From Lentisphaerota bacterium (lineage in GTDB: Bacteria; Verrucomicrobiota; Lentisphaeria; Victivallales; Victivallaceae), in contig SUWA01000021.1 of NCBI GenBank assembly GCA_015061695.1, forward strand, positions 1-35,944: 35,944 nucleotides of DNA. The letters run 5' to 3'. The notes under the pieces were generated by a model that saw nothing but the letters and a program-made list of their open reading frames with translations, was not told the origin of the DNA and ran no database searches. The stretch's first letter is position 1; the number at the start of each line of letters is the position of its first letter. The translations under genes were made by a program, and so were the position numbers. Positions 31,696-35,944 of the stretch are shown here, piece by piece.

Positions 31696-32049
31696 ATGAA
31701 ATTTGATAATCATGTATTTAGATTTTGGCGCGAACAGCGCATGATGACTCTCGAAGAAGTCGGCGCCGCAGTCGGCGCGAGTAAACAAACCGTCTCGAAG
31801 TGGGAAAACGGGAATGTTATTCCACGGCCGGCAAAAATAAGAGCAATCGCAAAGTTGTTCAACATTTCTGTCTATGACATTTCTGATCTGCCGCCGGAAC
31901 CAGAAATGGTCAGTAGAAGTGCGATCTTGGAAGCGACGCTTCAAGACCCGATGTTTGATATAATAATCCGCTCCTGGGGGAAACTTACTGCGGCTGATAA
32001 AGGTGAAGTCGTGGAATTTGTCTCGAACAAAATCAAGGAACAGCGATGA
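31696..32049 (+). CDS. XRE-family phage repressor
   Basis: 117 residues. Residues 18-57 form a Cro/CI-type HTH: TLEEVGAAVGASKQTVSKWENG, then IPRPAKIRAIAKLFNISVYDI. The remaining 60 residues are a short helical domain with no Ser-Lys peptidase, so the RecA-stimulated self-cleavage of CI/LexA-type repressors is not expected. It should keep the early promoter silent. AAGGAG precedes the ATG. The frame is open further upstream to 31567 but lacks a start with a ribosome site. The stop overlaps the next gene as ATGA. Confidence 0.85.
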   Translation: MKFDNHVFRFWREQRMMTLEEVGAAVGASKQTVSKWENGNVIPRPAKIRAIAKLFNISVYDISDLPPEPEMVSRSAILEATLQDPMFDIIIRSWGKLTAADKGEVVEFVSNKIKEQR

Positions 32050-32411
32050 ACATCGACAAAAAACAAAATTGTTCATTATTCGCCCGGATTATCGGATTTT
32101 TGTTTTTTATCGCCATCATGGTATTTTTTATGGTACGGTGCGACACTGCACCGAATAATGCTGAAGCGTGGTATATCGCAAAACAATTTGCGAAAAAAGA
32201 TTTAAAAACACCGGCAACGGCGGATTTCCCGGCGCTTCATGCCGACGGCGTGACAGTCACGGATCTGGGCGATGGTCAATATTCTGTCAGCGGATATGTC
32301 GACGTTGAAAATTCTTTTGGGGCAAAGGTTCGACAGCACTTTATAGTAGAAGTACAAAAACGGCAAAAAGGTGACACGTGGTCATCAGGGGGTGTGGTGT
32401 GGCTAAAATGA
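32046..32411 (+). CDS. Membrane-anchored lysogeny-operon protein
   Basis: 121 residues. One N-terminal membrane segment (about 14-31, IIGFLFFIAIMVFFMV) is followed by a soluble domain with a pattern seen in other small prophage or bacterial envelope proteins: WYIAKQFAKKDLKTPATADFP, then YSVSGYVDVENSFGAKVRQHF and a closing strand. The Cys after the membrane segment is not in a good lipobox. Being cotranscribed with the repressor, it is made in the lysogen, so superinfection exclusion is a reasonable guess. It overlaps both neighbours by ATGA. Confidence 0.7.
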   Translation: MNIDKKQNCSLFARIIGFLFFIAIMVFFMVRCDTAPNNAEAWYIAKQFAKKDLKTPATADFPALHADGVTVTDLGDGQYSVSGYVDVENSFGAKVRQHFIVEVQKRQKGDTWSSGGVVWLK

Positions 32412-33991
32412 AATATGCGGCCGGTCATCGTTACTGTATATATGCGCGCGTATCCCCAAAGGGATCTCAATGGTCGGCCCAAGAAACAAGCATTAAAGTA
32501 CAATTTTACGAATGCCGGGAATACATTTCCAGAATGGATCCAGACGCGGTGTTCACAGAAGTCTATGACGAATTCAAATCCGGAAAAGATCTTGACCGGC
32601 CAGCTATGCAAGGGATTATTGCAGATATAGAAAGCTCGCGGCCAACATTCGACACGTTGGTTGTGTGGCAGCTCGATCGACTTTCACGCAATCTCGCCGA
32701 TGCCGCGCCGCTTTTTGAAAAACTCCGGGATGCCGGACTCGGATTTGTCTCGATCCGGCAGAGTTATCTTTCCGCGACCGGCGCAATGGCGCGTTTCAAT
32801 CTGACACAAACGATTGCGATCGCACAGCTGGAACGAGAAATGACCGCAGAAAGAATCGCGACAAAATTGCGGTGGATAGCTTCCCAGGGGAAACCCACAT
32901 GGGGAATACTTCCGATAGGATATCGCCGCAAATCCGGAGAAAAAAATACTGCGGAAATTGTGAAATCGGAGGCGGAAATAATCCGACAAATATTCCAATT
33001 ATATCTTGCTGGATGTTCGAATAACGATTTTGCCACATTGAATCATTATTGGGACTCACACAAAAATATTCTCGGCGATCCAAAAAAATTGTATCGAATT
33101 CTACGGAATCGATTCTATATTGGGGAGATTGTATTTAATGGAGAAATTTTCGCAGGAGAACATGAACCAATAATCGACAGAACTGTATTTGATAAAATCC
33201 AGGAATTATTACCTGGAGAAAAATACAACACGACCCGTCCGGGCCGCCAGAAATACGCATATCTTCTGGCGGGATTGATGCGGTGTCACTGTGACCCAGA
33301 ACGTTTCATGCGACCGGCATCTGTCAAGAAAAAAACTCGAAGATACTTCTACTACAAATGCACTGATTCGCGTTGCGGTTGCGAAATAAACGCTGAAAAA
33401 CTGGATAATGCTGTTCTTGATGCGATAAAACGGATTGCCCTGGATCCAGAATATGTACGTGAATGCTATGAAGAACATCAACAGCAAATTGCAGAACTAC
33501 AACGACAGCAACAGCCAAAAATAGATGCTGCGTTGTCTGATGTCGAAACATCAAAAGCTGAATTGAAAAAAATTGATGAACTGTTTTTGACGGGGGTTGT
33601 TCGCGCTACAAATGCGGATTATTGGAACGAAAAACTTAGTGATTCCAGATCTCGTTTAGCCGTAGCGGAAGAGCGCTATAAACAACTTGTCGCCAGCATG
33701 GAACCGCTGACAAATCAAGATAAATTATCTGCAGTCCTGGAATCAATCTCTGGTTGGGCCTCTTTGCTGGAAGGCGCGGATGATGATACAATTTTGAAGC
33801 GCAATTTGATTCAGTCGCTCGTGTATCGGGTGCGCTGTCTGGAGCATGGCAAATTCGCGGTCGACTTGATTCTGGATAAAAAAATAGACATAACCTCGAA
33901 TGAAGTTATGTCTAAGAGTGGCGAATGGTGGAGCAGATGGGAGTCGAACCCACGACCTATACGATGCGAACGTATCGCTCTAGCCAACTGA
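32408..33991 (+). CDS. Large serine integrase
   Basis: 527 residues in the integrated state, from ATG 32408 (ATGA overlap with the upstream stop). The resolvase-type catalytic domain has YARVS with nucleophile Ser16 and LDRLSR at 89-94. A recombinase domain follows, then a Cys-rich zinc ribbon (C293, C295, C318, C323, C325) and a coiled coil around 355-440, as in phage serine integrases. From residue 510 onwards the frame crosses the attR core and reads the antisense of tRNA-Ala (ending WESNPRP...), so its last 18 residues come from the host. In the circular phage the frame would instead continue past attL to a TGA at 741-743, giving 532 residues. Confidence 0.93.
   Translation: MKYAAGHRYCIYARVSPKGSQWSAQETSIKVQFYECREYISRMDPDAVFTEVYDEFKSGKDLDRPAMQGIIADIESSRPTFDTLVVWQLDRLSRNLADAAPLFEKLRDAGLGFVSIRQSYLSATGAMARFNLTQTIAIAQLEREMTAERIATKLRWIASQGKPTWGILPIGYRRKSGEKNTAEIVKSEAEIIRQIFQLYLAGCSNNDFATLNHYWDSHKNILGDPKKLYRILRNRFYIGEIVFNGEIFAGEHEPIIDRTVFDKIQELLPGEKYNTTRPGRQKYAYLLAGLMRCHCDPERFMRPASVKKKTRRYFYYKCTDSRCGCEINAEKLDNAVLDAIKRIALDPEYVRECYEEHQQQIAELQRQQQPKIDAALSDVETSKAELKKIDELFLTGVVRATNADYWNEKLSDSRSRLAVAEERYKQLVASMEPLTNQDKLSAVLESISGWASLLEGADDDTILKRNLIQSLVYRVRCLEHGKFAVDLILDKKIDITSNEVMSKSGEWWSRWESNPRPIRCERIALAN
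33878..33914 (-). terminator. Phage-supplied terminator for tRNA-Ala
   Basis: TAGACATAAC (33885-33894) and GTTATGTCTA (33905-33914) form a perfect 10-bp stem with a 10-nt loop. In the minus direction it is followed by seven T. It lies only 12 bp past the tRNA CCA end, inside the coding 3' end of the integrase. On the plus strand no T run follows, so integrase transcription would not stop there. It replaces the terminator at 609-649 that integration moved 33 kb away. Confidence 0.85.
33924..33936. other. attR core
   Basis: AATGGTGGAGCAG, identical to 661-673. It covers the tRNA acceptor 3' strand, discriminator base and CCA, so the tRNA stays intact after integration. Confidence 0.88.
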
Positions 33992-34002
33992 GCTACTGCC
34001 CC
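33926..34002 (-). tRNA. tRNA-Ala(CGC)
   Basis: A 74-nt cloverleaf plus encoded CCA. The 7-bp acceptor stem begins GGGGCAG and contains the G3-U70 pair that identifies alanine tRNAs. The anticodon loop TTCGCAT gives anticodon CGC, which reads GCG. The T loop is TTCGACT and the D arm has AGTTGGC. It is the prophage attachment gene and keeps its full sequence. Confidence 0.96.
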
Positions 34003-34024
34003 TTGTTTGATTTTGTTGAAACCT

Positions 34025-34053
34025 AATATATATCCGGCTTGAAAGGTTTTCAA
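34025..34053 (-). promoter_or_regulatory. tRNA-Ala promoter
   Basis: On the minus strand TTGAAA (34048-34053), a 17-bp spacer and TATATT (34025-34030), with the tRNA 5' end 22 bp after the -10 box. The -35 box lies in a dyad (CTTGAAA/TTTCAAG). Confidence 0.75.
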
Positions 34054-34073
34054 GTGGATTTGTTGAAAAATCG

Positions 34074-35944
34074 TTATTTTTCCTGAAAGATTATTGCTTT
34101 CGCCGCGGCAAAACGGTTTTGGAACTCCTGCAGTTCTGCCGGAGGAACCAAGCCGCTTGCGGCAAATTCAGCACACAATTTATTTGGGTCAGATGCCGGA
34201 GCTGAATCGTTTTCCGCTTTGCCGAAGTTGCCCAGCATCGCAAACTGCAGTTCAGCAGCCAGATCCACACTTTTTTCAGATTCCGGGGCTTTGCCGCTCA
34301 ATTCTTCCAATTCAGCACAGATACTCGCTCTTTCCTGACGGGCTGATTCGATCTGTTTTTCCAGTTTCGCCGCCGCTTTTTCGTCGCCGTTTGCTGCTTG
34401 TGCCAGCAATTTTGCCGCATTTTGCAGCTTGCTGAAGCCGGCAAGCTGATCATCCGCCGGAATATCCGGAGTTTCACCGTTTTTCCACGCCTCATAGGCA
34501 ACTGCCAGAGACATCGTTATGGAATCGGAATTTTCCTCTTTTTTCCTCTGTTCCTCTGCTCTTGCCGCATTGAGGGCATTATCAAACTCCCGCAGTGCCT
34601 GCTGTTCCAATTGACGGGTTTCCCGGCAGTTGAGAGTACGCAGCTCCTCCCGTATCTCTCTGATCCTCGGCAGCGCGGCAGCCGGATCAGCGGACAACGC
34701 GGTGACCTCTGCTGCCAGCTGGCGGGCTTTTTCCTCTTTGGAAGCGTTTTCCGCTTTGCTGGCATTGAAAAACTTATCCATCGCTCCGTTGAACCGGTGA
34801 AAAAGTTCCTGATCTTTTTTGCCGGCAAATCCGGCATTGCGGAATTCTTCCCGCAGTTGTCTTGCCCGGCGGGGATCGGTCAGATTTTCAGCTTCACTGA
34901 TCAACGCTTCTTTTGTCTCCTGAATGAGGGCAAAACGTTTGTCGCGCTCATCGAATGCCGCTTTACGGGCGTTGAAAAACTTATCCTGTGCCGCCCGGAA
35001 GCGGGTGAAAAGTTCATTTTCTTTAGCTCCGGCTCTGGGAAGAAGTTTCCATTTTGCCTGCAAATCGCGCATTTTGACGGCAGTATCCTTCCAATTGGTC
35101 AGTTCCGCCATGGACTCTGCTTCGATGCAGAGCTGTTCTTTTTCGGAAGCGGCAATTTTCTGCATCTGTCTTTTTCTGGCAAAATATTCATCGATCCGGT
35201 GCTGCAGCTGCCGGGTCAATTCAAGGTATCTGGGGTTGATTTCTTCGCTTTTTTCTTTGGGGACGCTGCCCAGACTTTTCCACAACTCCCGCAATTCATT
35301 GAGTTTTTTGGAAGCGTTGGCAAGTTCCTCTTCGGGGAGGGCGATCATCTTTTCCAATGCGGAACAGATATCCAGTTTGCGGGTGTAACTCTCCCAGCGG
35401 GCGAGGTCGAGGGTTTCAAAATGCTGTGCCAGTTTGAGCGAAGCTTTGCGGTGGGCATCGTTGTAACGCAATGCCGCTTTGCGCGGGATGTTTGCCCACT
35501 GGGCAAATTCGGTTTCAATGGCGGGTTTACGCTCCTGCAGGGGGGCGACATCTTCTGAATCGCAAAGTTTTTCCAGTTCTTCAGCCAGAGCGATGACGGC
35601 ATTTTCGGCGGCTTTGACGGCGGCTTCTTCGGCTTCGAGCTGACTTTTCAGCGGAGCAAGTTTTTCCAGCAGTCCGCTTGCCGGAGCGAGTTCCCGGATG
35701 GAATTTTCCAGAGATTCGATCTCCTTGAGGGTTGCCAATTCGCCGGCATCGAGCAGGGAGTTGACTTCATTTTCCAAATTGGCGGTCTTCCGGATTTTTT
35801 CCTGATAACGTGCCTCTCCGGCGCGGGCGTTTTTGACGGCTTCAGCGAAGCGTTTATCCAGCAATTCTGCGTATTCCGGCGGAAGATTTCCGGAATCGTT
35901 ATATGCCTGGATCAACCGTTCGATTTCACTTTGATAATCGATAT
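34074..35944 (-). CDS. DUF349-repeat coiled-coil protein, 5' end outside window
   Basis: The frame is open through the right window edge, so the start is not visible; at least 623 residues are present. It contains repeated units of about 75 residues with the pattern W-x(4-6)-A/G...L-x-x-R-F-x-x-A-x-D-K-F-F-x-A (for example FTRFRAAQDKFFNARKAAF and FHRFNGAMDKFFNASK), which is the DUF349 repeat. The rest is Glu/Lys/Ala-rich coiled coil. Bacterial DUF349 proteins are poorly understood and some are linked to stress or chaperone functions. It is chromosomal, in the same direction as tRNA-Ala. Its termination signal before the tRNA promoter is weak, so some read-through into the tRNA is possible. 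Confidence 0.8.
   Translation of the reverse strand, partial: IDYQSEIERLIQAYNDSGNLPPEYAELLDKRFAEAVKNARAGEARYQEKIRKTANLENEVNSLLDAGELATLKEIESLENSIRELAPASGLLEKLAPLKSQLEAEEAAVKAAENAVIALAEELEKLCDSEDVAPLQERKPAIETEFAQWANIPRKAALRYNDAHRKASLKLAQHFETLDLARWESYTRKLDICSALEKMIALPEEELANASKKLNELRELWKSLGSVPKEKSEEINPRYLELTRQLQHRIDEYFARKRQMQKIAASEKEQLCIEAESMAELTNWKDTAVKMRDLQAKWKLLPRAGAKENELFTRFRAAQDKFFNARKAAFDERDKRFALIQETKEALISEAENLTDPRRARQLREEFRNAGFAGKKDQELFHRFNGAMDKFFNASKAENASKEEKARQLAAEVTALSADPAAALPRIREIREELRTLNCRETRQLEQQALREFDNALNAARAEEQRKKEENSDSITMSLAVAYEAWKNGETPDIPADDQLAGFSKLQNAAKLLAQAANGDEKAAAKLEKQIESARQERASICAELEELSGKAPESEKSVDLAAELQFAMLGNFGKAENDSAPASDPNKLCAEFAASGLVPPAELQEFQNRFAAAKAIIFQEK

Larger units (their letters stand above)
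661..33936. mobile_element. Siphovirus-type prophage, integrated at tRNA-Ala
   Basis: The ends are a 13-bp exact direct repeat (AATGGTGGAGCAG) at 661-673 and 33924-33936. The right copy is the 3' end of a tRNA-Ala gene. Between them lie a serine integrase, a repressor, replication and recombination genes, a terminase, and a full head and tail module in classical order. A single tail tube gene, no sheath gene and a 1174-residue tape measure point to a long non-contractile tail. Joining the two ends as a circle rebuilds a symmetrical attP, which supports the boundaries independently. Apart from one small out-of-frame gene at 26014-26212 the coding regions are intact, so the prophage may still be functional. 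I recognised no endolysin. Confidence 0.93.

Noticed and set aside
33938-33991. C-terminal residues WESNPRPIRCERIALAN as a conserved integrase feature
   Set aside because: This is the antisense translation of tRNA-Ala, a familiar artefact in databases; it is present only because the frame crosses attR.
34398-35558. 386-codon plus-strand frame opposite the DUF349 gene
   Set aside because: Antisense of a Lys/Glu/Ala-rich coiled coil, which gives long Phe/Leu-rich open frames by composition.

Overview
The window holds one nearly complete, compact siphovirus-type prophage (about 33.3 kb, 661-33936) inserted at the 3' end of a host tRNA-Ala(CGC) gene. On the left (1-660) is a host flank with the tail end of a broken C5 cytosine methyltransferase gene and an intrinsic terminator that must once have followed the tRNA directly. 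On the right are the tRNA itself, its promoter and the start of a chromosomal gene for a DUF349-repeat protein that runs off the window. The host is a bacterium that uses Shine-Dalgarno sites and sigma70-type promoters (TTGACA or TTGAAA, then TATATT). A lipobox lipoprotein overlapping a membrane/coiled-coil gene suggests a Gram-negative envelope. The gene families feel like the PVC/Lentisphaerota group, but that is an impression and cannot be proved from this window.

Layout. Nearly all phage genes lie on the minus strand and read right to left from the switch region near 31.5 kb. The early block (31.5-19.2 kb) has a fused two-domain ribbon-helix-helix regulator, two very small genes, an ERF annealing protein, a DnaQ-fold exonuclease, a possible ssDNA-binding protein, an ERCC4 nuclease, a RecD2-like helicase, several Cys-rich unknowns, a ParB-like protein, a TOPRIM-SF3 primase-helicase, an array of paired GGAGCA repeats, and a RecB-clade nuclease. 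Two overlapping small genes follow, one resembling sigma region 2 and the other sigma region 4. The late block (18.5-0.7 kb) is TerL, gpW-like connector, lambda-type portal, prohead protease/major capsid fusion, head-tail connectors, tail tube, tail chaperones, tape measure, tail-tip and putative receptor-binding proteins, and a possible spanin pair. No sheath gene and no endolysin were recognised.

The lysogeny operon (31696-33991, plus strand) is a short XRE repressor, a membrane protein and a large serine integrase, joined by ATGA overlaps. The RHH promoter has its spacer filled by 9-bp GTCGCATTT repeats, and the same 16-bp block recurs inverted just behind the gene.

Most interesting points: a split sigma factor placed directly before the late genes, with a 23-bp leader motif repeated twice in the late operon as its possible promoter; an intrinsic terminator hidden antisense in the integrase 3' end that replaces the tRNA terminator displaced by integration; an integrase whose C-terminus differs between the integrated and circular forms; an iteron-like array beside the primase-helicase; and a coupled small gene put out of frame by an 11-A tract.
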